A stretch of 64,000 nucleotides of DNA from Haematobia irritans (Eukaryota; Arthropoda; Insecta; Diptera; Muscidae). The stretch covers positions 66,309,242-66,373,241 of the forward strand of contig NC_134401.1 of NCBI RefSeq assembly GCF_050003625.1, written 5' to 3'. The translations under genes were made by a program, and so were the position numbers. Below are positions 41,537 through 52,099 of the stretch, piece by piece (the first letter of the stretch is position 1; the number at the start of each line of letters is the position of its first letter). Under the pieces are notes generated by a model. That model was not told the DNA's origin, searched no databases, and worked only from the letters and a program-made list of their open reading frames with translations.

Positions 41537-44500
41537 CTATTGATTGTTCGAAAACAACTTAATAATTTTAACTATGGGTCTAGTAATTACACCGTTGACG
41601 GTCCTCACGTCTACAACCCGGACATTCTGATCGGATCCCAAATAAGTCTTTTCTATACGACCCAACTTCCACTCACTAGGAGCTACTTTTTCATCTTTAA
41701 TAACTACTAGATCGTTTTCCTGAAGGTTAACAGACGGTCGTTTCCATTTATAGCGACGGTGAAGTTCATTCAAATATTCAGACTTCCATCTAATACAAAA
41801 GTTTTGAGAAATAATGCGAAGTCTCTTCCAACGATTTACTAAATTTACGTCCTCACTTGACAAGTCAGGTTCTGCAGGAGTTAATAACGACGATCCTACC
41901 AAAAAATGTGCCGGGGTTAAAGGAGATAAATCATTTGGGTCTTCGCTTGCTGGACTTAGGGGTCGAGAATTGAGGCAAGCTTCAATTCTGGCCAATATTG
42001 TAGACAATTCTTCAAATGTGAAATGCATTTGAGGCATACATTTCTTTAAATGGGACTTAAAGGATTTTACACCAGCCTCCCATAACCCGCCCATATGTGG
42101 AGCCCCGGGAGGTATGAAGCTCCACTCTAAATTCTGATGGAAGTTATCGTGAGTGACACGATCTTTGAGCGACTTCATGAATTCTAACCTATCCTTTTTG
42201 ACGAGCTCCGCTGCTCCTACAAAGTTAGTCCCGTTATCAGAGAAAATTTTCGAAGGGCAACCGCGTCTGCCTATAAATCTGGCCAAAGCCGCCATAAACG
42301 ATTGGGTCGACATATCACTAGTGGCCTCAAGATGAATGGCCTTTGTTGAAAAACATACGAATATGCAAACATAACCTTTAGTAATGAGGCAAGCTCGCCC
42401 AGTGAAATTTTTGATGCTAAATGGGCCTGTGAAGTCTACTCCGGTATGGGTAAAGGGTCTTGTCAAAGTTGTGCGTTCGGGAGGCAACGAAGCCATTATT
42501 TGATTTTGTGTCTGGTGTCGATGCACGATGCATGATCGACAGTTGTGTATTATCTTTTTAACTAAGGGTTTTAATCGAAATATCCAAAATTCCGCCCGTA
42601 TAACTCGGGTCATGAGCTGGTTCCCTCCGTGCAAGGTAACTTTATGAACAAATTCAACATACAAATGTGAGAAGCGAGATTCATGAGGTAAAAGTATTGG
42701 GTGTCGTTCGTTATAGCTAAGAGCTGGTGACTGATCGAGGCGTCCATTAGACCTAATTATACCCTTGGAATCAATGAATGGGTTCAACGGTAGGAGATGA
42801 CTGTTACTTGATATACGTTTCTTTTGAGAGAGGGCCATGTATTCTTCCCGAAAGTAATTCTTTTGTGTACAAACTATAAGACGAGTCTTAATATCTTGTA
42901 TTTCCTTACTAGTGATTTCAAGGGATGATATACGGTATTGAGTTCGATTTGCACCCGTGTTTCGCCAAAAACGAAGAACATATGCCAAAACTCTGTATGC
43001 GCGAGAAAGTGACGAAAACCGCAGTAAGGGGTCTTCTACAGTTGTCGTTGTTAGAACTTTAATTGGTTTGGCCTCTAAAGTTGTGTCGTTGTTAACTTCT
43101 TTATGTGGCCAACGGTCTTTGGGCAATTTGAGCCACTGGGGTCCCGTCCACCACAACTCGTGATTTTGTAGTTCATTTGGAGTACAACCGCGACTTGCAA
43201 CATCAGCTGGATTGTTTTCTGAATCAACATGATTCCAATTTTCGTTACCTACATATTCAAGTATGTCAGAAACTCTGTTGCCTACAAAGGTACTCCATGA
43301 GCAAGGTGGTTTTTTAAGCCAAGCAAGAACGATTGTTGAGTCTGTCCAGAAGTAAATTTTAAAATTTGTAATTTGCAAGCTAGGGACTACGGCATTAGAC
43401 AACTTTGCTAACATTACTGCCCCACATAATTCCAATCGCGGTAAAGATATTTTCTTAATTGGGGCTACACGAGTCTTGGCCGCTAATAACGAAGTGTATA
43501 TTTTATCTTTATGTTCAATCCTGATATAAAGTGCCGCAGCATATGCGCTTTCTGAGGCGTCGCAGAACCCATGTATCTCGACCTTACTGGAGGGAGAAAA
43601 TTGTATCCATCTAGGTATGGAAATTGTGTCTATGCATGGTGTATTCTTTACAAAACTCTTCCAGTTCATTCGGGTCATGGGTTTCAACGGGTCATCCCAA
43701 CCTATCTGATCTAACCAAATTTGTTGCATAACTAATTTCGCAACTACTATAACTGGGGCCAACCAACCACAGGGATCAAAGAATCGTGCTATTGTAGAGA
43801 GTACATCGCGTTTGGTACACAATTCATTTTCTGTGACAATTGGAGCTTTAAATGTGAAATTGTCCCCTTTTACGTTCCAACGTATACCTAATGTTTTTGT
43901 TGAAGAATCCTCTGAGAGATCTAGCCAATTTATTGGTAAAAGAATATCAGGGTCTAAATCTTTTAGCAGAAATGGGTCATTTGAGGTCCACTTTCTAAGT
44001 TCAAACCCGGCTGAAGTTAATGCTGTGATCAACTCATTTCGAGAAACAATTGCATCCTCTCGAGTGTGAGCTCCAGCTAGCACGTCATCAACGTATAAGT
44101 TTTCCCTAATGATTTTCGCCCCTAAGGGATATTTATTTTTTACATCTTCAGCCAGTTGTAGTAGGGTACGAATTGCTAAGAACGGCGCGCAATTAATTCC
44201 GAATGTTACTGTCAATAGCTCAAAATCTTCCACTGGTTGTTCTGGAGATTTTCTAAAAAGAATTCTTTGAAAAGGGGCTTGATTTGGATCAATCATTATT
44301 TGACGGTACATTTTTGTAATGTCCGCGTTAAACACGTATTTAAAAAATCTCCATTTCAAAATTTGCAAAACTAAATCTTGCTGAAGGACGGGTCCAGTGT
44401 GGAGAATATCATTTAAACTTTTCTTATTGGAAGTGGGACTCGACGCGTTAAAAACCACACGAAGTTTTGTGGTCACTCTGTCTGGTTTTATAACCGCATG

Positions 44501-46987
44501 ATGCGGTAAGTAATAATGTGGAGTTTTTGTGATTTCATGGGTCTGCACTTTTCGCATATGCCCTAACTCCAAATATTCTAAAATTGCTGAGTCATATTGT
44601 TTTTTAACTTCAGGGTCCTTTAATAATTTCTTTTCCATGCGATTAAATTGCGCCATGGCAATATTTCTTGAATTTCCAAGTTCTGTACAAGATTTGAATG
44701 GCAGTGTTACGATGTACCGCCCTTCGCCATTTCGACGAGTTGTATTTTTGAAGTTTTCTTCACAAAAGTGGTCTTCACTTGACCTCAAAATCTTTTTTGG
44801 GGTTTCCTCCACCTCCCAAAAACGTGTGATTATTTTTTCAATTGAAGTTGCGCTATAAAGTGTAATCTGATTTTTGTGATGCCTATCTTGTACGATGGGT
44901 CCACCAATTACCCATCCGAAAACAGTGCTCTGTGCTATCATCGAGTCTATTGATTTCATAGGTACCCCCGTTGAATATATGAATGGTCCAATGTCCAAGC
45001 CAATTAGCATATCAACCGATCGACTTTCAAAGAATCGAGGGTCTGCTAAATCTAAATTCCGAATGTCCTCAAATTGACATGATTGCAAATTACGTGTCGG
45101 TAAGCTTGAGGGTAGATTTTTCAAGACGGGCGCCCATACTTCTAAATTAAACGTAGGGTCAACACGTGAACAAAGTTTGAACACACAAGCTTTGGTAGAA
45201 GTTTCCGAAATGGTTTCGCTTAAACCGGTTACATGTACTAAGTTCTTTACTGTAGGTAATTGTAATTTATTTTTTATTTTTTCAGAAATAAAAGTTGATT
45301 GTGATCCAGGGTCAATGATAGCCCTGACATCATATCTCTGTCCCTTCGACTTGATTTGTACCATAGCAGTGAACAAAAGCGTTTCTCGAGGCTGCGAATT
45401 GGGAATATTTTCTTGAAGTGTCAGTGTCGTTATACTAGGAGTCTCAATACTAGGTGTGGACTGTATATTAGGTGATGACGATTGCGCTAGGGTGGTTAGA
45501 GCAGCCGCACTGGTACTAGGTCGCACGTACTCTCTAACCGTCTCGACTAGATTGGTAGGAACAGTAGCACTTGCGCTAGGTTGTACTTCCTGTCTACCGG
45601 TATGAACTAATGTGGTGAGAGCTGCAGCACTTGTACTAGGTTGTGCTGCGTCTCGGATGCTATGGGTCTTTGTAGGGTTATGGGTCTCGTTACCCTTATG
45701 TAACAAACTATGGTGTCTTTGATTACATTCCCTACAACTATAACGACTTTTACATTCCCGAACTCCATGATCAGCAAAGAGACAGTTGTAACAAAGATGA
45801 TTAACTTTTACTATATGGATACGATCGTTTGGAGTTTTTTCTAGAAATTGCGGACAATCCCGCAAATAATGTTTCGCTTTACAAATTACACAAATTATTT
45901 GGCTTGTTTTCTGATTTGATGTTTTGTTAGATTGTGAATTGTAGTTGAGTTTAGGATTAGTCCCCTTAGGTTTTTGAAAGACATTAGTCTGGAAACTATT
46001 TACCCGTCTATCCCTTTTTTCAAAATCAGATCTAGGCTGATTGGGCTTTACAAATTGGGGTTTTATGTTTCCTACAGACTCCAACGTTTTAAACTTATGA
46101 GTTAAAAATTCGTTCAAGTTATTCCAAGTAGGAAGAATGGAACAATCTTCAAGGTTGCTCTCAAATTCTTGCAAAAATGTTCTAGGAAGTTTAGTTGACA
46201 CTATATAAACTAGTATTGGGTCCCACTCCCCCGTTTTTACCTGTAGGGCCTCTAATGTTTGAGTGCAACTAGTGACAGTTCTCTGTAATTTTTGAACTGA
46301 TGATGCGACGTCAATCGAAACAGTAGGCAAATTAAAAAGTGTCTTGAGCTGTTCATTTACTTGCATGCGTTTGTTTTCATACCGATTTACTAAATTTCTC
46401 CACGCAATGTCAAACCCCTCGTTGGTTAAAGGCACATTACTTATTACTTCACGAGCTTCTCCCGCTGTCTTTTGGGTCAAATGAAATAGTTTTTCTACTT
46501 TGCTCAATTTGGAATTATTTATATAAATAGCGGAGAATAAATCTCTAAAGGTGGGCCATTCGCGATACCCTCCTTTAAATACATCTGCTTCGCAAGGGGG
46601 TAAGCGTAATGTAGGGGTCATATCATCATCTAAAGAATTGCGTTTCTTTATTTCTGCATCTCGGGTCAATTGCTCTTCTTTCTGTTTTTCCGTGCGATCA
46701 ATTATTTCAACATTCAGCACACTAAGACATTTTTTATAACAGTCGAGAGCATCTTTATAACGATCACGTAACTTATTTTTGTCGATTGGTGTTTCGCTTT
46801 CTGTAGGAACTCTATCTCGACATTCGAGATAAGAGCGCTTTACATTATCCCACAAAGAATCGAGTTCAACCCGGGAAGTTTGTAAAGAGTGAAGATCTTC
46901 ACTGACAGCCTTAATAGAACAAATGCTCTCAATGTCAATTAGATCATTCACGCAATTAGCAAATCGTTCTGCTAGGATTTTCGCCAT
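41537..46987 (-). CDS. BEL/Pao Gag-Pol polyprotein
   Basis: 1816 codons in one frame. Residues about 125-300: DUF1759-type capsid region (LPPCEADVFKGGYREWPTFR). Residues 366-430: three knuckle-like motifs (CVICKAKHYLRDC, CYNCLFADHGVREC, CRECNQRHHSLLH). Residues 448-501: three imperfect copies of a '(Q/R)PS(T/A)SA' unit. Protease about 552-700, active site Asp559 in IIDPGSQS. RT about 820-1080, with NADITKMYRQI and catalytic YVDD at 965-968. RNase H with FCDASESAYAAALY and WTDSTIVLAWL. Integrase with an HHCC zinc site, then HTGVDFTGPF, FSDNGTNFVGA and PPGAPHMGGLWE giving D, D, E. The C-terminus carries a DUF5641-like tail. All key residues are present. BEL/Pao elements normally make Gag and Pol as one ORF, as here. 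Confidence 0.95.
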   Translation of the reverse strand: MAKILAERFANCVNDLIDIESICSIKAVSEDLHSLQTSRVELDSLWDNVKRSYLECRDRVPTESETPIDKNKLRDRYKDALDCYKKCLSVLNVEIIDRTEKQKEEQLTRDAEIKKRNSLDDDMTPTLRLPPCEADVFKGGYREWPTFRDLFSAIYINNSKLSKVEKLFHLTQKTAGEAREVISNVPLTNEGFDIAWRNLVNRYENKRMQVNEQLKTLFNLPTVSIDVASSVQKLQRTVTSCTQTLEALQVKTGEWDPILVYIVSTKLPRTFLQEFESNLEDCSILPTWNNLNEFLTHKFKTLESVGNIKPQFVKPNQPRSDFEKRDRRVNSFQTNVFQKPKGTNPKLNYNSQSNKTSNQKTSQIICVICKAKHYLRDCPQFLEKTPNDRIHIVKVNHLCYNCLFADHGVRECKSRYSCRECNQRHHSLLHKGNETHNPTKTHSIRDAAQPSTSAAALTTLVHTGRQEVQPSASATVPTNLVETVREYVRPSTSAAALTTLAQSSSPNIQSTPSIETPSITTLTLQENIPNSQPRETLLFTAMVQIKSKGQRYDVRAIIDPGSQSTFISEKIKNKLQLPTVKNLVHVTGLSETISETSTKACVFKLCSRVDPTFNLEVWAPVLKNLPSSLPTRNLQSCQFEDIRNLDLADPRFFESRSVDMLIGLDIGPFIYSTGVPMKSIDSMIAQSTVFGWVIGGPIVQDRHHKNQITLYSATSIEKIITRFWEVEETPKKILRSSEDHFCEENFKNTTRRNGEGRYIVTLPFKSCTELGNSRNIAMAQFNRMEKKLLKDPEVKKQYDSAILEYLELGHMRKVQTHEITKTPHYYLPHHAVIKPDRVTTKLRVVFNASSPTSNKKSLNDILHTGPVLQQDLVLQILKWRFFKYVFNADITKMYRQIMIDPNQAPFQRILFRKSPEQPVEDFELLTVTFGINCAPFLAIRTLLQLAEDVKNKYPLGAKIIRENLYVDDVLAGAHTREDAIVSRNELITALTSAGFELRKWTSNDPFLLKDLDPDILLPINWLDLSEDSSTKTLGIRWNVKGDNFTFKAPIVTENELCTKRDVLSTIARFFDPCGWLAPVIVVAKLVMQQIWLDQIGWDDPLKPMTRMNWKSFVKNTPCIDTISIPRWIQFSPSSKVEIHGFCDASESAYAAALYIRIEHKDKIYTSLLAAKTRVAPIKKISLPRLELCGAVMLAKLSNAVVPSLQITNFKIYFWTDSTIVLAWLKKPPCSWSTFVGNRVSDILEYVGNENWNHVDSENNPADVASRGCTPNELQNHELWWTGPQWLKLPKDRWPHKEVNNDTTLEAKPIKVLTTTTVEDPLLRFSSLSRAYRVLAYVLRFWRNTGANRTQYRISSLEITSKEIQDIKTRLIVCTQKNYFREEYMALSQKKRISSNSHLLPLNPFIDSKGIIRSNGRLDQSPALSYNERHPILLPHESRFSHLYVEFVHKVTLHGGNQLMTRVIRAEFWIFRLKPLVKKIIHNCRSCIVHRHQTQNQIMASLPPERTTLTRPFTHTGVDFTGPFSIKNFTGRACLITKGYVCIFVCFSTKAIHLEATSDMSTQSFMAALARFIGRRGCPSKIFSDNGTNFVGAAELVKKDRLEFMKSLKDRVTHDNFHQNLEWSFIPPGAPHMGGLWEAGVKSFKSHLKKCMPQMHFTFEELSTILARIEACLNSRPLSPASEDPNDLSPLTPAHFLVGSSLLTPAEPDLSSEDVNLVNRWKRLRIISQNFCIRWKSEYLNELHRRYKWKRPSVNLQENDLVVIKDEKVAPSEWKLGRIEKTYLGSDQNVRVVDVRTVNGVITRPIVKIIKLFSNNQ

Positions 46988-47335
46988 TATAATTCGTTCT
47001 TAAATAACCTTTGATCCAGTCAAATGTTCCAAGTCAAATTATTATCCCACTACTAGAAAGAAAGAAGTTCGTATTTCAGAAAAGAAGAGTTTTCTGCAAC
47101 AACTATTTCCTTTCAAAACCTAGCCAAATTTGTTCCCAGGGTCAAGTATTCAAAAAATGTTTGGGTCACAAACACGAAACCAACGAGATTTATGAAACGA
47201 GAAAAAAGAATGTGTAAAAAAAATTCAATTCCAGATATACAGATATTTTCCCAGCGAAATAATCCAATTCGGACAGATTCGCTAACAAACGCTTAAGTAT
47301 TTTTAGGTATCGGGTCACCAAGATAACAACAATGT

Positions 47336-47525
47336 GCACAAATTAGTTTTTCATCCAACTTGTAGTTGGGTCACAGAAAAAATGTAATTTCGATAAGCTT
47401 CGACCAGCAATAATAGGTTTTTACAATAGCAAATCACACACAAAATAGTTTTTCAGCCAACTTGTAGTTGGGTCACAGAAAAAATGTAATTTCGATAAGC
47501 TTCGACCAGCAATAATATGTTTTCA
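47336..47525. repeat. 86-bp direct duplication in the BEL/Pao leader
   Basis: Units 47336-47421 and 47440-47525 differ at only a few positions; both contain 'aacttgtagttgggtcacag' and 'gataagcttcgaccagcaat'. Confidence 0.85.
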
Positions 47526-48552
47526 CAACAACAATAATATAAAATACGAGTAAAGACTGATTTACGACAATTATATAAAAAAACTCATTCTCGTTTAAAT
47601 TTATATTTAGTTCGTTTATCAAAAAAAATTAAATTTATTATAAAAAGTGTAAAATTGACAGTTAATTTTCGATAATTATTTTCAAAATATCGATTTAAAC
47701 GTATATCATGAATTTCAAAGTGCAATCAAAATTTTATTTTATATTTTGCTTTCCAAAAAAATTGTGCTGAGACCGATAAACTTTAAACCTTTACTTTTCC
47801 TTAAATTTTGAAAACAATTGAACGGTAAAAAAAAAAAAAATTTTTTGAATTATTATGAAATTTAAATCGTAATATCTTTTTGTTTAACTTTTACTTTTTT
47901 TTTTTGACAGATAATTAATATTTTTTTTTTTTTTTAACTTTATGAATTTCTTTTTCACCGAAAAAGAACTAGAATTTTTCCAAATATCAATTCCCAGAAT
48001 TCCCACAAATCACATTAGACAATCAGAAAATAATCACTTTAATTTTTCAATAAATTGTTTTCAATTCCAAAGTAAATTCTTGTTTTCAAAGAATGGGTTA
48101 GATTCGTTAAATTTTCCCAGAAGAAAAATTCGGGTCACTTCCCTTAAACCCAACCACAACGATGAAAATCCCCCGGGTCAATTCGACAAATCGTATTTTT
48201 TAATTGGGTCAAAAAGAATTGTTTATAAATTCCCACCACGACAAAAAAACCCCGGGTCAATTAAGGGTCAGAATTTGATATTGAGTCAAAGCTAGATTTA
48301 TAAGCGAAAACAAAATTTTAAAATTATATATAAAGAAATAATAAAATAGAAATTTAATCAATTTTTTTTTTTTGATTAAAAAATTATGAAACAAATTTTT
48401 AAAATTTTCACGAAGATGAAAAGTTTTATAAAAAAAAATGTACACCGAAAATTTTAAAACCTTTCGCGAAAAATTAAATTTTATATTATTAAATTGTTTT
48501 CGAAAAATTGAATGGAAATAAATATTAAAAAAGAAGCTGTATTGGTACTCAC

Positions 48553-48760
48553 TTTGCGATGTATTTTTTGTGGGTCTGGGATTGTTGTTGTTACCTGTTT
48601 GCGCCTTTTTGAGCGTCGTTTGTGTTGTTGTTGATTTAAATTTTATTGCTGGCTTTGGGTCGATTGGATTTTTTTTTTTGTCTTTTGAATTTTGCTTTAG
48701 CTTTAGTTTTTTATTGTACGTTGGAAATTGACCGTTATTGCGGTAATTTTTAATGTCCAA
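48553..48760 (-). CDS. Candidate 5' coding exon in the BEL/Pao leader
   Basis: Minus strand, 69 codons plus one base, starting MDIKNYRNNGQF, rich in Lys, Asn and Thr. The continuous ORF runs on as a hydrophobic Phe/Tyr/Ile-rich stretch to 48257, typical of AT-rich non-coding DNA. Right at the change lies A|GTGAGTAC, a good splice donor. Joining it to the acceptor at 41485 keeps the frame of the accessory gene. Speculative without RNA data. Confidence 0.35.
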
Positions 48761-49817
48761 GGTTCAAACGTACAGTTTTTCCAAAAGTTTATTGTTGTTA
48801 ATAATTATCCGACCGTACCGAAATAATTTGGGTTTTGAAAAATGCACAATTAATAAAAATTTTTTATTTTAGTGTCGAAAAATTTATCGTTAAACTTGGG
48901 TTTGATATGAAATTTTTACAAAAAAAAATCAAATTGATTAAAAGATATGAAAACGCGAACTAAAATTTTTTTTCCAAATTATTATAATTCTTTCCAAGTT
49001 GCACGGTAAATTTTTTGACGGTGTCACAATTTGCTATTAACAAATTTTTCTTTTTTCACTGTCACAAATTATTAACCAAAAACAATTTTAAACAAATTAT
49101 TATTAGTATTTCACTTTTTTGTCTCTGTGGCCCACTGTGCACATTCACACACACATTTTTTGTTTGATATCAAATTTTGATTTGATTTTTTAATTGTTCA
49201 CAAAAAACCAACGACACTATAGTTTGTAAATTTTTAATTATTTTAATTTGTTTTATTTTCTTTGTTGCACCCTGTTGTTGTTATTGGTTCTAATTTGTTA
49301 GTGGTCGGCTTGTGTTTTATGTCAATTGTCACTGTCACTTGTTTGTATGTATATTCTCAATTGTTTCTTTTCCACCAATTTCTTGGAATATTATTTAATT
49401 GTTTTTTGTAATTTTTTCAATAAATACCACCACAAATTAAACAAATCAAAATATCAAACAAATTAACTTTTTGTCTATTATTTTTTCCACAATAACTTTT
49501 TATATCAACAAACACTTAAATATTGCAATTTAATGCATTTAGTATTGTTTGTATGTACGGTTGTATGTAACCCACCCTTATTTTGGATGGTTTACTTGTA
49601 CACGTATGTCTGTCGCACTTGCACTTGTACTTTTTATTACACAAATGATCACTGCACATACATTTGTTATTGTTTTTCACTATTATTAAATTTTATAAAT
49701 TTGAAATTTATTAAATGAAGGAAAAGACAAAAACAAACTCGGTCACAAATTGGGTCACTGGTATTAATTTCTTTTTTGAGATACGTTTTTTAACAATTTA
49801 AAAAACACACTTTTGAT

Positions 49818-49835
49818 CCGGTTCGCAATGGACCA
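49818..49835 (-). other. Primer-binding site of the BEL/Pao element
   Basis: Two bases after the 5' LTR the minus strand reads TGGTCCATTGCGAACCGG, starting TGG as expected for pairing with a tRNA 3' CCA end. I could not assign the tRNA with confidence. Confidence 0.65.
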
Positions 49836-49837
49836 AA

Positions 49838-50635
49838 TGTTTAGCGCTCAATCTAATTCCTATTTTTTGCCTTTCAAATGAGAAGACGATATATAAAAAT
49901 TCGGTTCAATATTTACAAATTTTTATTGAGTAAATTACTTAAAATTATTCACTTATAATTGTTAGAAAATTCATTATTCATTATTAACAATAACAATTCA
50001 AAGTGCAATAATTCATTGTGATAAAAAATTCAATGTGCAATATAAAAGAACTTGTGCAATATTAGATATAGTCGTAGATTTAGGTTAAACTTGTGCAATA
50101 TTAGAAATAATCGTAGGTTTAGGTTCAATTCAAAATAGATTTAGATTAATTAGTTTTAGATTAGATTATTTATGTGTCTTTGGTTGTGTCCAGCACTTTC
50201 ACTTCGTTGTTGTAGGTGTCCATCACTTTCGTTTATGTTTGTTGGGTCACTTTGTATAAACGTCTTCCTAGAAAATCTTTGTTTTATTTCTGTTGTTTGT
50301 TCACTAAATGTTTATTGTAAAAAATATATAAATTCATAACACAAGGGCACTTCACGATATTTTACTTGACGGGGGGAGCAGAACGTGGGAAAACGATTTT
50401 AGTTGGACGACGCGCGAGATTCAACTAACTTCATTTGATCATTTGTCATTGTTTGGAATCTTCCCATTAAACGGAGTTTTTCCAATCATTATTCCAAACA
50501 TTCCAAATAAACAAATGAAGGACAAAAGGAAATTTCGAGAAATGAAGTTGTCCGCCATGTACAGTGGAACCCACACGTATGAATCCACAGTGGAACCCAT
50601 ATGTGTGAATCCCCTGTTCAAATGAACTTTGAACA
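49838..50635 (-). repeat. BEL/Pao 5' LTR
   Basis: Same length and, by eye, same sequence as 39722-40519, including the 26-bp tandem duplication (50561-50586, 50587-50612). Identity of LTRs implies a recent insertion, since both are copied from one template. Confidence 0.95.
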
Positions 50636-50640
50636 ATTAC

Positions 50641-50816
50641 TTTTCTTTAATAATCCATTTTAAGGAATACAAACTTTGTGAAAATTTGCTTTGGGATATT
50701 CCCCATCAAGTTATAATGAAATCTTCAACAAATATGTATAATTTTATGACTTGTTTTACTGATTTAGTTTTCACTTTAGTGAAAATTAGCGGCTAAACTC
50801 GAACTTAATACTCACC
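50641..50816. mobile_element. GGTG-family element, right part of the copy hit by BEL/Pao
   Basis: Continues 39668-39721 and ends GAACTTAATACTCACC followed by TTTAA. Confidence 0.85.
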
Positions 50817-50821
50817 TTTAA

Positions 50822-51041
50822 GGTGGGTATTAAGTTCGAGTTTAGCCGCTAAAATCGCAATTTTTTTACGATTACTTTTCTGAATTAATCCACTTTAAGG
50901 AAAACAAACTTTACGAAAATTTGCTTTGGGCTATTCCCCATCAAGTTATAATAAAATTTGCAACAACTATGTATAATTTTATGACTTTTCTTGCTGATTT
51001 AGTATTCACTTTAGCGGCTAAACTCGAACTTAATACTCACC
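50822..51041. mobile_element. GGTG-family element (220 bp), complete
   Basis: GGTGGGTATTAAGTTCGAGT to GAACTTAATACTCACC; shares the TTTAA at 50817-50821 with its neighbour. Confidence 0.75.
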
Positions 51042-51150
51042 TTTAGCCGCTAAAGTCATTTTTTCACGATTACCTTTCTTTAATAATCCAGTTTAAGGAA
51101 TACAAACTTTGTGAAAATTTGCTTTGGGCTATTCCTTTTTTTATGCGTTT
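51042..51150. mobile_element. GGTG-family element, partial
   Basis: Starts at 'tttagccgctaaagtc' without its outer tip and is lost after 'gctttgggctattcc'. Confidence 0.5.
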
Positions 51151-51166
51151 TTAACTCGAGCATAAA

Positions 51167-51389
51167 GCTGAGTACTATGTTCAGTTTTCAAGCTGAAACC
51201 CTGCTTTTTTCACGGTTACTTTTCTTAATTAATTAATTTAGAAATATAAAATGATTATCAATCAATTCATTGGATCTTTTCCATCCATTATTATTATGAT
51301 AAGACTTGATAAAAATATAATAGTCTTCATAAATATTTTTGTACTTTTAATTTAGAATTTTGGTGAAAAAACCGAACATAGTACTCACC
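51167..51389. mobile_element. GGTG-related element with ACTATGTTC tips
   Basis: From GCTGAGTACTATGTTCAG to CCGAACATAGTACTCACC; sister of 38937-39148. Confidence 0.65.
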
Positions 51390-51440
51390 TTAATACCCAC
51401 ATTAAACTTGAACGTAATGCTCACCTTAAACTCGAACTTA

Positions 51441-51580
51441 CAGGCTGTTTCTGTATGTCGATCGAGCTCTATCGATCGACTGAAATGGAAACAAACAGCT
51501 GAATTTATAACCAAAAATCAGCTGTTTTTACGCATTTCGGTCGATCGATAGAGCTCGTTCGACATACAGAAACAAGCTGT
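51441..51580. mobile_element. 140-bp hairpin MITE in a TA site
   Basis: Long inverted repeat: CAGGCTGTTTCTGTATGTCG at the left against ACAGCTTGTTTCTGTATGTC inverted at the right, both continuing into 'gagctctatcgatcga'. TA at 51439-51440 and 51581-51582. It splits the tip of a GGTG-family fragment ('cgaactta' / 'taatacccacc'). Confidence 0.8.
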
Positions 51581-51604
51581 TAATACCCACCAAAGGCCTG
51601 CAAG

Positions 51605-52023
51605 ATAGACATTATAATACATAGATGAGCCATGGGTGTCAAACTATGTTTGACAGTTCCGAAGATTAAGAATAAACGAGAAAAATAAGAGCACGCTTAC
51701 AATCTCTTTCGTTTTCCTTTTTGTAGTTTGCCAATTTTACACAAAATTAGACCGTTTATGATGCACCAGAGGATTTATAAATAAATTAATATATTAAAAG
51801 TTCATATTTGAACAAAAAATTGTGACCAAACCCGCGAAAATACGAAATTTAATTTTGACCAGCATTGCTCTTTACGAACAACACAAAAGAAAATGCACGA
51901 AAATTAATATTTGGGACTGACTCTTTACGAAAAAATCAAAACGAAATGTCAGAAAATTAATTTTTGGAACTGACACATTTCTTTAAAGAGAATAGTGGAT
52001 CATCTATGTATTATAATGTCTAT
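51605..52023. mobile_element. 419-bp TIR element
   Basis: Perfect 24-bp inverted ends beginning ATAGACATTATAATACATAG. The interior holds 'cacgaaaattaa'-like words and no ORF. No clear target duplication. Confidence 0.75.
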
Positions 52024-52099
52024 GGGATGCAGTGCCTGAATTGCGACAGGGAGCAGAATTGGGAGAAAAACTTTGCATGGAGAAATGATTAGGTTTTTG

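Larger units (their letters stand above)
46988..49837 (-). other. Long BEL/Pao leader (2.85 kb)
   Basis: Non-coding between 5' LTR and gag-pol, unusually long. Contains eleven copies of GGGTCA on the plus strand (TGACCC in the RNA), an 86-bp direct duplication (47336-47421, 47440-47525), many homopolymer runs, and a 69-codon basic ORF ending at a splice donor. An antisense ORF at 47942-48295 is treated as chance. Confidence 0.7.
39722..50635 (-). mobile_element. Full-length young BEL/Pao LTR retrotransposon (10.9 kb)
   Basis: Two 798-bp LTRs at 39722-40519 and 49838-50635 that I could not tell apart by eye, TG...CA ends, and the 5-bp target duplication ATTAC (39717-39721; 50636-50640). Transcribed on the minus strand: 5' LTR at right, leader 46988-49837, gag-pol 46987-41537, accessory gene 41481-40555, polypurine tract, 3' LTR at left. 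No frameshift or stop in either ORF. The element is probably recent and possibly active. Confidence 0.95.

Noticed and set aside
47942..48295. 117-codon plus-strand ORF in the BEL/Pao leader
   Set aside because: Antisense to the element, low complexity, no family resemblance.
48257..48552. Second half of the leader ORF as coding sequence
   Set aside because: Phe/Tyr/Ile/Asn-rich translation of AT-rich DNA; only the part before the splice donor is considered plausible.
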